A stretch of DNA of 41,000 nt from contig DOEC01000014.1 of the NCBI GenBank assembly GCA_003524085.1, positions 1 through 41,000 of the forward strand, read 5' to 3'. Positions 30,239-37,236 of this stretch are shown here, one piece after another (positions within the stretch are counted from its first letter, which is position 1; the number at the start of each line of letters is the position of its first letter). The position numbers and the translations under genes were made by a program. This DNA comes from Bacillota bacterium (lineage in GTDB: Bacteria > Bacillota_I > Bacilli_A > RF39 > UBA660). The notes under the pieces were generated by a model that was not told the origin of the DNA, searched no databases, and saw only the letters and a list, made by a program, of their open reading frames with translations.

Positions 30239-30720
30239 TATTCGCACTCATATCCTTTTCTTGGGTCAGACTTCATTTCATCTAGTGGTATGCCAGCTAA
30301 ATTTGAAACAACTTTTTCTGTGAAGCTTTTAACAACTTTGTATTCTTTATCGTTTGTCCAAGAAGAGTCACATTTTTGAATTCTTTCAATGTTTTTAAAA
30401 TTTGCACAGTTATACCATTTTTCATATCTTTCTTTGTTTTCAGTTGTTTGAGCCTCTTTGTAAACGTAAGTGTTTACTTCAGTATAGCTTATAACATTTT
30501 TGCCTTCCTTGTCATAATCGTATACTAGGTATTCAGTAAATGTGTTATAATCATTTGTATTAACCTTTTTACAAATAAGCGGATTTGTGTAGTCTTTCTT
30601 ATTTATAACTGAAGTTTCTGTGTTAGTCACATTACCGTTATTTTTTTCAGTTTTTGAGTTACAACCAGTTAGTATAACACTTAAAGTAAGTAGTCCAATT
30701 AAAATCTTTGTTTTTTTCAT
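30238..30720 (-). CDS. Lipoprotein of unknown function
   Basis: About 160 residues. The signal peptide MKKTKILIGLLTLSVILTGC has a clear lipobox (LTGC). The mature part is polar, with three further cysteines (LICKK, YNCANF, QKCDSS) and a final GYECE, perhaps disulfide-bonded. An upstream ATG at 30738 is in frame but lies before the AAGGTGAAGG SD, so I prefer the start at 30720 or 30723. It is cotranscribed with mscL from the promoter at 30752-30780. Confidence 0.75.
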   Translation of the reverse strand: MKKTKILIGLLTLSVILTGCNSKTEKNNGNVTNTETSVINKKDYTNPLICKKVNTNDYNTFTEYLVYDYDKEGKNVISYTEVNTYVYKEAQTTENKERYEKWYNCANFKNIERIQKCDSSWTNDKEYKVVKSFTEKVVSNLAGIPLDEMKSDPRKGYECE

Positions 30721-30751
30721 CATTCCTTCACCTTCCATAGTTTATAATTCT

Positions 30752-30780
30752 ATTTTACATTTGTTAACAATAATAGTCAA
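30752..30780 (-). promoter_or_regulatory. Promoter of lipoprotein-mscL
   Basis: TTGACT (30775-30780), a 17-nt spacer ending ATG (extended -10) and TAAAAT (30752-30757). Confidence 0.65.
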
Positions 30781-30801
30781 GAGATAATTTTCTAGTATTT
30801 T

Positions 30802-30828
30802 AAAAACAAGCTAGTAATTGTTAGCTTG
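30802..30828 (-). terminator. Terminator of the MvaI/BcnI-like gene
   Basis: The stem CAAGCTA (30807-30813) pairs with TAGCTTG (30822-30828) around an 8-nt loop, with five U following on the minus strand. It overlaps the stop codon. Confidence 0.75.
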
Positions 30829-31614
30829 CCATAAATATTGGGTTTCATTTGCTTTTGAAGATGTGTCAAAATTATATTCAAATTCTTTTAAAAATAACTC
30901 ATCAACGCTTTCTTTTAGTATTTTGAAAACTAAATTTTTATTTCTTTGCCTACCACATTCTACACCACTTCTAGACACTCTTGCACATAAAGTTACTTCT
31001 ATTTTGTCTTTTTCTAATAAATCAAGAAAGATATCAAAATCTTTAATCTTATAAAACACTATTTTATAGTACCTAAAGTATTGAGAGTTTTCTTTCTTCG
31101 TTTTACTTGCATAAATAAGTGAAAGATTAGAAAGTTTTAACATTATCCTTTCTTCTAGTGAATAAAAATCTATATAAGATAATTTTTCTATTAATTTCTT
31201 ATTCATATCATAAACAAGTAAATATATTTTTTTATCTTCCCTACTAACTTCTAATTTGAAATAATTAGAATTGATTAAAGTAAGACGTCTAGTGCGCACT
31301 ACACCAAAAAGTTGAAACTTTCCTTCAAATTGTATGTCTTTCTTTCCATACGTTTTAAGTAGTCTATTCATTTCAAAGTCGTTTGGTCCATCAAATGATT
31401 TTGAAAATAATGATATTGGGTACCTACTAAATCTTGTGGTACATTTTAATTCAATACCATTATAGTCTGGTAAGTAGTCACTATCTGGCTTTTTACCAAG
31501 TTGGCTTTCAAAAGTTAAGCCAACTGAATTTGTGATATTATTCACACCCTTTACATATCCTTTTTTCGCGAGTTTTATAAACTCGCTTAACAATAATTCT
31601 TTTTCTTTTGTCAT
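30811..31614 (-). CDS. Orphan MvaI/BcnI-like restriction endonuclease
   Basis: 267 residues. GLTFESQLGKKPDSDYLPDY, then NGIELKC, gives the PD...(E)xK core with an upstream Glu, as in the MvaI/BcnI (MutH-like) family, and SLFSKSFDGPNDFEMNRLLK follows as in that family. No methyltransferase or specificity gene is nearby, so it may be a repair nuclease or a relic of a restriction-modification system. There is no SD; TATAAT (31620-31625) ends 5 nt before the ATG, implying a leaderless mRNA. An 8-bp inverted repeat (31568-31586, GCGAGTTT/AAACTCGC) lies inside the first codons and could be an operator or mRNA hairpin. Confidence 0.7.
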   Translation of the reverse strand: MTKEKELLLSEFIKLAKKGYVKGVNNITNSVGLTFESQLGKKPDSDYLPDYNGIELKCTTRFSRYPISLFSKSFDGPNDFEMNRLLKTYGKKDIQFEGKFQLFGVVRTRRLTLINSNYFKLEVSREDKKIYLLVYDMNKKLIEKLSYIDFYSLEERIMLKLSNLSLIYASKTKKENSQYFRYYKIVFYKIKDFDIFLDLLEKDKIEVTLCARVSRSGVECGRQRNKNLVFKILKESVDELFLKEFEYNFDTSSKANETQYLWQANNY

Positions 31615-31816
31615 ACGCTATTATATATGAAAAAAATGTTAGAATTTGGTTAGCAACAAATTTATAATATCATTTTTCACTAAAAAAGTCTAATATTTTT
31701 TATAATTTTATTTCATTTTATTTTAAAGTTGGCCCTTAGAGTTTTTTAAAATTCTTTGATATTTTAAGAAATATTAAAATGTAGTTTATCTATAAAAGGC
31801 TCATAACGGGCGCAAG

Positions 31817-31839
31817 AAAAAAGAACCGTCTAGGTTCTT
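31817..31839 (-). terminator. Terminator of the tRNA pair
   Basis: The stem AAGAACC (31821-31827) pairs with GGTTCTT (31833-31839) around a 5-nt loop, followed by a U run, 14 nt after tRNA-Leu. The gap 31621-31816 before it is A+T-rich and I see no gene there. Confidence 0.8.
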
Positions 31840-31852
31840 GTTATATCCAACA

Positions 31853-31937
31853 TGGTGCACGCGAAGGGACTTGAACCCCCATGGATTTCTCCGCTAGATC
31901 CTAAGTCTAGTGCGTCTGCCAATTTCGCCACGCGTGC
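31853..31937 (-). tRNA. tRNA-Leu (anticodon UAG)
   Basis: 85 nt including encoded CCA. Acceptor GCACGCG/CGCGTGC, anticodon stem CTAGA/TCTAG with loop CTTAGGA (anticodon TAG), a long variable arm typical of tRNA-Leu, and a GGTTCAAGTCC T-arm. Reads CUN codons. Confidence 0.95.
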
Positions 31938-31941
31938 ACAG

Positions 31942-32018
31942 TGGTGGACCCTGCAGGACTCGAACCTGCGACCGCCCGGTTATGAGCCGGATGCTCTAAC
32001 CAACTGAGCTAAGGGTCC
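31942..32018 (-). tRNA. tRNA with CAU anticodon, most likely tRNA-Ile2 (lysidine-modified)
   Basis: 77 nt including encoded CCA. The loop CTCATAA carries CAT. The body (GGACCCUUAGCUCAGUUGGU start, CCGG anticodon stem) resembles bacterial tRNA-Ile2 more than elongator or initiator tRNA-Met. If so, TilS converts its first anticodon base to lysidine so that it reads AUA, a frequent codon here. Cotranscribed with tRNA-Leu, 4 nt apart. Confidence 0.85.
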
Positions 32019-32030
32019 AACGACTATTTA

Positions 32031-32059
32031 ATCATACAATAAAATTATAAAAAATGCAA
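32031..32059 (-). promoter_or_regulatory. Promoter of the tRNA pair
   Basis: TTGCAT (32054-32059), a 17-nt spacer and TATGAT (32031-32036), 12 nt before the first tRNA. Confidence 0.7.
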
Positions 32060-32093
32060 TAGTTTTTTTAACAAAAGTAAAAAAAATAAAAAA

Positions 32094-32113
32094 AGAGGAA
32101 TTATTTATCCTCT
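32094..32113 (-). terminator. Terminator of the 32101-32523 gene
   Basis: The stem AGAGGA (32094-32099) pairs with TCCTCT (32108-32113), followed on the minus strand by seven U. It overlaps the stop codon. Confidence 0.75.
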
Positions 32114-32523
32114 AATCTACTTAATAAATCAATTTTAAACATTTCTTTTTGAGCATTAGCCTTAGAAATCATTATACCTTTATATGCTGTTAATTCAGAT
32201 TTGTGACCATCCATTAAAATATCTTTTGGTTCAAGACCTGTTAACATAACTACATTTTGGTCTTTATAAACAGTATAACTTAATTTAACTTTACCATAAA
32301 CTTTTACAAATAGATTATCTGTAGGAAGTTGAAGTTCGTAGTTTTCTGTTTGTTCATGTTTGTTAATGCTTACAAGTTCTCCTAAAAAGTCACCTTTTCT
32401 TAAACTAGGATAAAAATCAAACATTAACTTTTTATAAGCCATCATGTTATATTTTTTTAAACTTCTTTCTAACTTTTTAAAATTATTTTCATCTAAATAA
32501 TCTAATAAAAATCTACCTTTCAT
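32101..32523 (-). CDS. Protein of unknown function behind a GTAC/TGGTA promoter
   Basis: 140 residues from ATG 32523 (MKGRFLLDYLDENNFKKLER), after a GGGGG SD. The in-frame ATG at 32580 lies within the -35 region and is rejected. Predicted as a helical N-terminus and a beta-rich centre (LFVKVYGKVKLSYTVYKDQN). No family recognised. It has two tandem promoters (32552-32580 and 32647-32675), both with the shared operator-like signature, so it may be under the same control as the HA operon and the XRE gene. Confidence 0.6.
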   Translation of the reverse strand: MKGRFLLDYLDENNFKKLERSLKKYNMMAYKKLMFDFYPSLRKGDFLGELVSINKHEQTENYELQLPTDNLFVKVYGKVKLSYTVYKDQNVVMLTGLEPKDILMDGHKSELTAYKGIMISKANAQKEMFKIDLLSRLEDK

Positions 32524-32551
32524 ATTTATCTTACCCCCATTTACTGATTTA

Positions 32552-32580
32552 ATTATACCAAATAAAGTACATTTTGTCAA
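32552..32580 (-). promoter_or_regulatory. Proximal promoter of the 32101-32523 gene
   Basis: TTGACA (32575-32580), a 17-nt spacer with TGTAC and terminal TGG, and TATAAT (32552-32557). A related inverted repeat TTGTATC/GTACAA lies just upstream (32586-32605). Confidence 0.75.
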
Positions 32581-32646
32581 TAGTTTTGTATCATTTTAAG
32601 TACAATTAATTTACTAAGGTATATTTTGTATCCCTTAATTACTAAT

Positions 32647-32675
32647 ATTATACCATATTTGGTACAATATGTCAA
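32647..32675 (-). promoter_or_regulatory. Distal promoter with the same signature
   Basis: TTGACA (32670-32675), a 17-nt spacer and TATAAT (32647-32652). The spacer matches that of the HA-operon promoter at 14 consecutive bases (GTACCAAATATGG region). What it transcribes before 32523 is unclear; no ORF of note lies between. Confidence 0.7.
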
Positions 32676-32713
32676 ATTAAGTCTTATAGGTATATCATTT
32701 AATTTATATTAGT

Positions 32714-32764
32714 AAAAAGAGATTAACTCATCAGTTTCAAAATATGAAACACGATTAATCTCTC
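32714..32764 (-). terminator. Long two-part hairpin after the XRE gene; possible fourth hairpin RNA
   Basis: The outer stem AGAGATTAA (32755-32763 complement) pairs with TTAATCTCT (32718-32726 complement). The inner stem is GTTTC/GAAAC, separated by internal loops UCGU and UGAUGAG. A U run follows on the minus strand. It can end the XRE transcript. It also shows the same plan as the three hairpin RNAs at 11848-12874, and a TGA-TATTAT extended -10 lies 7 nt before it. Confidence 0.55.
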
Positions 32765-32830
32765 GTCAATAATATCACTAAAGTTCCATTTTACTTCAAT
32801 CATTTAAATATTAATTAAAGTAAACATTAA

Positions 32831-33139
32831 CTAAGCGTTTTTAACAGTTTCTTTTTCTTCTTCAGGTTTTTCTAAAGGTACAACACCTAAAGTATAACCA
32901 ATAGGCTCTAGTAGCCTTATAAGCGTATTTATTTGTGGGCTATTTAAATTATTTTCAATTTTAGCTACAGTTTCTCTTATAATTCCAGCACGCTCTCCTA
33001 CTACTCTCTGACTTAATTTTTGACTTTTTCTTGCAATGACAACTTGTCTAATTACTTCGTGCTCTAATTCTCTTAATTTATCTTCCCTTTTAATTTCTTC
33101 TTCTGTTTTAACGATATTTTCTTTTTTTGGTCTTCCCAT
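32831..33139 (-). CDS. XRE/Cro-CI family DNA-binding regulator
   Basis: 102 residues with a helix-turn-helix of the XRE type at about 35-85 (ARKSQKLSQRVVGERAGIIR then ETVAKIENNLNSPQINTLIR). The ends are charged. It resembles HigA-like or phage-type small regulators, but no toxin gene adjoins it. SD GGTGATG. Its own promoter contains a perfect TTGTAC...GTACAA inverted repeat, consistent with autoregulation, and variants of that site occur in four other promoters of the window. Confidence 0.88.
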   Translation of the reverse strand: MGRPKKENIVKTEEEIKREDKLRELEHEVIRQVVIARKSQKLSQRVVGERAGIIRETVAKIENNLNSPQINTLIRLLEPIGYTLGVVPLEKPEEEKETVKNA

Positions 33140-33157
33140 TTCACATCACCGATTACT

Positions 33158-33185
33158 ATTGTACCAAAAAATTGTACAAAGTCAA
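33158..33185 (-). promoter_or_regulatory. Promoter/operator of the XRE gene
   Basis: TTGACT (33180-33185), a 16-nt spacer and TACAAT (33158-33163), with extended -10 TGG. A 6-bp inverted repeat TTGTAC/GTACAA spans spacer and -10. Confidence 0.7.
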
Positions 33186-33232
33186 CCTTTTTCGTCAATT
33201 TTTCGTATTTTTAAGCAAAATTTTTTATTAAA

Positions 33233-33256
33233 AAGAAAAAAGTGATTACTCACCTT
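33233..33256 (-). terminator. Terminator of the arsR-nifS-iscU operon
   Basis: A short stem (GGTGA with TCACT, around GTAA) is followed by six U, overlapping the iscU-like stop. Weak stem, good U run. Confidence 0.5.
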
Positions 33257-33668
33257 CATGAATATCGCTTTTTGGTTTTTCTAATCCTTTAATGGTAATA
33301 CCTTTCTTTTCAGCATAATCCCAAAGTGCGGCGTGTATTGCTTCTTCTGCAAGTAAGCTACAATGAATTTTTACTGGAGGTAACCCATCAAGTGCTTCCA
33401 TAACTGTTCTGTTAGTTATTTCTAGTGCTTCTTCTATAGTCTTACCTTTTATTAGCTCAGTAGCCATAGAACTAGTTGCAATTGCAGCACCACATCCAAA
33501 AGTTTTAAACTTTACATCATTTATAATTCCATTATCGTCTATATCTAGATAAATTCTCATGATGTCACCACATTTTGCATTTCCAACTGTTCCTACACCA
33601 CTTGCATTTTCTATTTCTCCAACATTTCTTGGATTAGTAAAATGATCCATTACTTTTTCTGAATACAT
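33246..33668 (-). CDS. Iron-sulfur cluster scaffold protein, IscU/NifU N-terminal type
   Basis: 140 residues. The three cluster cysteines are present: GNAKCGDIM, TFGCGAAIA and KIHCSLLAEEAI, plus the conserved Asp after the first. MYSEKVMDHFTNPRNVGEIE is the family start. It accepts sulfur from the desulfurase encoded directly upstream and assembles [Fe-S] clusters for transfer. Two nt separate the genes. The C-terminal tail is short, without the NifU extension. Confidence 0.92.
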   Translation of the reverse strand: MYSEKVMDHFTNPRNVGEIENASGVGTVGNAKCGDIMRIYLDIDDNGIINDVKFKTFGCGAAIATSSMATELIKGKTIEEALEITNRTVMEALDGLPPVKIHCSLLAEEAIHAALWDYAEKKGITIKGLEKPKSDIHEGE

Positions 33669-33670
33669 AA

Positions 33671-34846
33671 TTAATTACTTCCTTTCTTTACAAAATCTTC
33701 ATATAGTGGGCTCATACTTCTTAAGCCACTTATAACTTCTTTTAACTTATCTACTGTATAATCAATTTCTTCCATAGTATTTTCATGATTCATTGTAAGT
33801 CTTAAAGAACCATGCGCGATTTCATGTGGAAGCCCAATTGCTAAAAGTACGTGACTTGGGTCTAAACTACCACTTGTACAAGCACTACCACTTGAAGCAC
33901 AAATTCCAAGCGCGTCTAGCTTTAAAAGCATTCCTTCTCCTTCAATAAACTGAAAACTAAAGTTAGCGTTCCCCACTAGTCTCTTGTCTCTACTTCCATT
34001 AAGTCTTACATAAGGAATTTCACTAAGTACTCTGTCAATCAAGTGTTCTCTTAAATTAAGAACATACTTGTTATTTTTCTTTATCTCACTAAACTTTAAC
34101 TCACAAGCCTTAGCAAACCCAATAATACCTGCAGCATTAGTTGTTCCTGCACGTTTACCTTTCTCTTGCATACCACCACTTATTAAAGGTGTAATCATAA
34201 CTCCTTTTCTAACATATAAGAAACCAATTCCCTTAGGTCCTTCTATCTTATGTGCACTAGTGCTAAGTAAATCAATATTCATCTCATTTACATCAATAGG
34301 AATATTACCATAAGCTTGCACTGCATCAGTATGGAATAAAACTTTATGTTTTTTACAAATACTTCCTATTTCTTTTAAAGGCATAAGTGTACCAATTTCA
34401 TTATTAGCAGCCATTATACTAACTAATATAGTGTCTTCTCTAATTGAGCTCTCTAACTCATTTAAATCAATTAATCCATCTTCGTTTACATTTAAATAAG
34501 TTACTTCAAAACCTAAGTTCTCTAAATACTTACAACTTTCTAGTACTGCATGATGTTCTACTTTAGTAGTAATCATGTGTTTACCTTTATTCATTCTACT
34601 TATCATTATCTTTTTAATAGCCCAGTTATCACTTTCACTTCCACCACTAGTAAAATATATCTCGCTAGCTTCTGCACCTATTGTACCTGCTATTAAATTT
34701 CTTGCTTCTTCAACCTTTTTACTTACCATTCTAGATGGACTATATATACTAGATGGATTAGTATAATATTCACTAAAATAAGGTAACATTTCATCTAACA
34801 CTTCACGTCTAACTTTAGTAGTCGCAGCATTATCTAAATATATCAT
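33671..34846 (-). CDS. Cysteine desulfurase (NifS/IscS type)
   Basis: 391 residues from ATG 34846 (MIYLDNAATTKVRREVLDEM), after the SD AGGAG; an in-frame ATG at 34912 lies inside the arsR gene and is rejected. The PLP lysine is in STSAHKIEGPKG, and the catalytic cysteine is in CASSGSACTSGSLDPSHVL, as in NifS-like class I enzymes. It supplies sulfur for Fe-S clusters and probably tRNA thiolation. Second gene of arsR-nifS-iscU. Confidence 0.94.
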   Translation of the reverse strand: MIYLDNAATTKVRREVLDEMLPYFSEYYTNPSSIYSPSRMVSKKVEEARNLIAGTIGAEASEIYFTSGGSESDNWAIKKIMISRMNKGKHMITTKVEHHAVLESCKYLENLGFEVTYLNVNEDGLIDLNELESSIREDTILVSIMAANNEIGTLMPLKEIGSICKKHKVLFHTDAVQAYGNIPIDVNEMNIDLLSTSAHKIEGPKGIGFLYVRKGVMITPLISGGMQEKGKRAGTTNAAGIIGFAKACELKFSEIKKNNKYVLNLREHLIDRVLSEIPYVRLNGSRDKRLVGNANFSFQFIEGEGMLLKLDALGICASSGSACTSGSLDPSHVLLAIGLPHEIAHGSLRLTMNHENTMEEIDYTVDKLKEVISGLRSMSPLYEDFVKKGSN

Positions 34847-34850
34847 AAAT

Positions 34851-35132
34851 CTAACTCCTCTCACTAATATGCTCAATTCCATATTTAAGTATAATCCTAA
34901 TATGTTCGTCACTTATACTATACATACTAGTCTGTCCGTCTTTTTCTACCTTAACTAAGTTTAGGTCTCTTAAATACTTTAGCTGATGGCTAATTAAAGA
35001 CTGACTTTTATTAAGACACAAAGAAATACCACTAACACATTTACTACCACTTAACAAACTATTAAGTATCATAAGCCTAGTATTATCAGCAAAGACTTTA
35101 TAAAATTCACTTAACTTATCGTAATCTTGCAT
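34851..35132 (-). CDS. ArsR/SmtB-family regulator
   Basis: 93 residues with a winged helix (LMILNSLLSGSKCVSGISLC, then SQSLISHQLKYLRDLNLVKV). Two cysteines in the CVSGISLC segment lie where metal-sensing ArsR proteins carry their alpha-3 site. It is first in the operon with the desulfurase and scaffold genes, so it probably controls Fe-S assembly in response to metal, sulfur or redox state (inference), in place of IscR. A classical ArsR-type operator lies in its leader. Confidence 0.9.
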   Translation of the reverse strand: MQDYDKLSEFYKVFADNTRLMILNSLLSGSKCVSGISLCLNKSQSLISHQLKYLRDLNLVKVEKDGQTSMYSISDEHIRIILKYGIEHISERS

Positions 35133-35144
35133 ACTTTCTCCTTT

Positions 35145-35162
35145 TATGAATAACCATTCATA
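35145..35162. promoter_or_regulatory. ArsR-type operator
   Basis: The inverted repeat TATGAAT-4-ATTCATA, the standard ArsR/SmtB operator form, lies between the promoter and the arsR start. Confidence 0.75.
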
Positions 35163-35168
35163 TATCCC

Positions 35169-35197
35169 ATTATAAAACTAGTTACATTCTAAGTCAA
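35169..35197 (-). promoter_or_regulatory. Promoter of arsR-nifS-iscU
   Basis: TTGACT (35192-35197), a 17-nt spacer and TATAAT (35169-35174). The operator begins 7 nt downstream, around the start of transcription. Further left (35222-35275) an in-frame remnant ending EELELSKI may be a decayed gene end. Confidence 0.75.
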
Positions 35198-35286
35198 GAA
35201 AAAAATAACATAATTAAATGTTAAATTTTACTTAATTCAAGTTCTTCTATTTTTTTATTTAAAACATCAAGATATCCCTAATAATT

Positions 35287-35317
35287 TTCAGTTGTCAAAA
35301 ATTTTTTTACAACTGAA
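35287..35317 (-). terminator. Hairpin after the 35329 gene
   Basis: The 9-bp stem TTCAGTTGT (35287-35295) pairs with ACAACTGAA (35309-35317). There is no U run on the minus strand, so termination is uncertain. Confidence 0.4.
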
Positions 35318-35328
35318 TTTATATAATG

Positions 35329-35862
35329 TTAAATTTTAAGTATCTTAATTAATTCGTAATTATCTGGTATTTCTACATAAGACTTTTCTTCTATTAAAGC
35401 ACTAATACCTAATTTATGAGACCAAGTACCACTAGTATTTTCTCTTACAAAATGAAAGTCTTTCACGTTATCATACGCTTTTATTTCGGAAAGTACCGCT
35501 ATTCTATAGCCTGAGCCTTTAATCTTGAGACTATCCAAATCACTTTCTACATTCTCTATTAAACTTTTAGGCGTGTTAGGGTAAGCTTTATCAGAAAACA
35601 CTCCAGGAAGAAAAGAAAAATAGCTACCTGTTGAATTTAAAAAACAATTATTAAAAAATGCTGGTATTCTTAATTTAAGAGCATAAGCATAACAATTTGT
35701 ATACAATGAATTAGCATAATAGTAGTCAAAATCACTTTCAAACTTTGGACTTTTATCTTCTAGAGTGCGAATATTTATTAAATAGTTTTTATATAGCTCT
35801 AGTAATTCTTTAAATTTTAGCTTATCATGTTTTAGTATATTTATTATTTCATCATTATTCAT
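35329..35862 (-). CDS. Putative papain-like cysteine hydrolase
   Basis: 177 residues. NCYAYALKL early, HFVREN later and GTWSHKLG form an ordered Cys...His...His/Asn set resembling NlpC/P60 or papain-like hydrolases, with N/C-YAYAL at the catalytic cysteine. Family not certain. There is no signal peptide, so a cytoplasmic protein or a substrate of another route. SD GAGGGGT. Single-gene unit between arsR and a surface hydrolase. Confidence 0.5.
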   Translation of the reverse strand: MNNDEIINILKHDKLKFKELLELYKNYLINIRTLEDKSPKFESDFDYYYANSLYTNCYAYALKLRIPAFFNNCFLNSTGSYFSFLPGVFSDKAYPNTPKSLIENVESDLDSLKIKGSGYRIAVLSEIKAYDNVKDFHFVRENTSGTWSHKLGISALIEEKSYVEIPDNYELIKILKI

Positions 35863-35920
35863 ACCAATTACCCCTCTTTGTACAAAATATTTTACTAAAA
35901 TTTAAAATTAAAAGCAAGCA

Positions 35921-36676
35921 CTAATTACTTTCTTTAGTAATTAAATAGCTTGCCATTTGCTTTCCCCACATATAAAAGTAGTATCTTTTAGGATGTATCC
36001 CATCAGCTCCATATGAGTCATCTCCAGTTAAAAATCTGCTATTTTCCAAAAAATCTAAGTCCATACTCTTAGCCATTTCTTTTAATGCATCATTAAATTC
36101 ATTATAATATTTTAACCCCGGCTTATTAGTATAAGCTTTTTTTGTAACCGGAATAACCGAATTAACAATGATTAGCACTTCAGGTAGTTTCTCTAAAATA
36201 CCACTAATACTCTTCTTATAAGCTTCAATAAAACTTTCAGAATTGCCATTCCACCTAATTAAATCATTAGCACTGTAACTTAAAAATAGATATTTAGGGT
36301 TATAATTAACTATGTCACTCATGTCTTTACTCATATTGTCTACTCTTCTACCTCTAGCGTAAACAACATTTTCACTATTTAAAACTTTATATGCAGCTAA
36401 ACCTTCTCCAAACGAGTCACTCGCAACCATTGCTTTATATTTACTAAATATGTTTTTAATCTCATCATCTTCTATACCTTCAATATCATATTCAGTTATA
36501 AAAGGTTTAGGTTTAACTTCTTCTTTAACTTCTTCCTTCTTATCTTCATTCTTATCTTCATTATTGGATAAACTATCATTCTTTAATCTCTGATACTTAA
36601 AAATTAAAAGAACATCTACACTAATAAATAGCACTATAAGAAATATAATCAAACTATATTCTATACTTTTCTTCAT
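35921..36676 (-). CDS. Membrane-anchored SGNH/GDSL-type hydrolase
   Basis: 251 residues. N-terminal anchor (about 8-28), an acidic/lysine-rich linker (about 36-57, NEDKNEDKKEEVKEEVKPKP), then an SGNH domain. Block I is ASDSFGEG, block III YSANDL, block V DGIHPKRYYF (catalytic Asp and His). It is likely an extracytoplasmic esterase acting on wall glycans or acylated surface polymers. SD GGTGGTGA. Confidence 0.8.
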   Translation of the reverse strand: MKKSIEYSLIIFLIVLFISVDVLLIFKYQRLKNDSLSNNEDKNEDKKEEVKEEVKPKPFITEYDIEGIEDDEIKNIFSKYKAMVASDSFGEGLAAYKVLNSENVVYARGRRVDNMSKDMSDIVNYNPKYLFLSYSANDLIRWNGNSESFIEAYKKSISGILEKLPEVLIIVNSVIPVTKKAYTNKPGLKYYNEFNDALKEMAKSMDLDFLENSRFLTGDDSYGADGIHPKRYYFYMWGKQMASYLITKESN

Positions 36677-36721
36677 ATTTATTCACCACCAAAATTATAA
36701 AACTAAAACTATAAAAATGCA

Positions 36722-36743
36722 AGAAAAAAGAGCTTATGCCCTT
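36722..36743 (-). terminator. Terminator of the 36742 gene
   Basis: The stem AAGAGC (36728-36733) pairs with GCCCTT (36738-36743), one G-U, around TTAT, with six U following on the minus strand. Confidence 0.65.
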
Positions 36744-37110
36744 ATATCCATCTAGGAATATATATATTTCTAGTCATTGTATCTTTATAATCTTCAAAAT
36801 ACTCAAGTATCTTATTAATAGTATACTCTACTAAATTATTAATCCTAGAGGGTACACTTAATTTACTAAGCTTATCACAAATGTCTTTTTTAAACTTAAT
36901 ATCAGTGATAAACTTATACATTATATTATCAATAGATACCATCTTTTCTCTTTCTCTTACAGTAATATTTTCAATATTAAAAATATAATCTTTATATAAC
37001 TTAATCATATTTTGTGTAATCTTATCATTTTTATAAACTTCACTATTTACAATAGTATAATAATTTTTACAAATACTCACAACTTCTTTATTTTTGTTAA
37101 AACTATTCAT
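36742..37110 (-). CDS. Small protein of unknown function
   Basis: 122 residues, Lys/Ile/Asn-rich and helical in appearance, ending RNIYIPRWI. No motif recognised. SD AAGGAG, 9 nt before the ATG, with its own terminator, so probably a monocistronic gene. Confidence 0.55.
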   Translation of the reverse strand: MNSFNKNKEVVSICKNYYTIVNSEVYKNDKITQNMIKLYKDYIFNIENITVREREKMVSIDNIMYKFITDIKFKKDICDKLSKLSVPSRINNLVEYTINKILEYFEDYKDTMTRNIYIPRWI

Positions 37111-37212
37111 ACCTCTTACTCCTTCTACTATGTAATTAAATTATAGAAAAATATTTTAGTCTTTTCAAGAATAAATTTTGTTTGCGTGTGCAACATATTG
37201 CACATTAAAAAG

Positions 37213-37236
37213 AAAAAAGTACGTAAAACCGCACTT
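37213..37236 (-). terminator. Terminator of cdsA-rseP
   Basis: The stem AAGTACG (37217-37223) pairs with CGCACTT (37230-37236), one G-U, followed by six U on the minus strand. It overlaps the rseP stop. Confidence 0.7.

Noticed and set aside
31621..31816. A gene or riboswitch between the nuclease and the tRNA terminator
   Set aside because: Only A+T-rich sequence with no ORF, SD or convincing structure was seen.
32718..32763. Hammerhead-ribozyme-like core (GAAACUGAUGAG) on the minus strand
   Set aside because: The required GAAA after a second stem and a cleavage triplet in the right order are missing; the motif arises from a terminator-like hairpin.
34847..34912. N-terminal extension of the desulfurase from ATG 34912
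   Set aside because: It overlaps the arsR coding region; the SD and the family start MIYLDNAATT fix the start at 34846.
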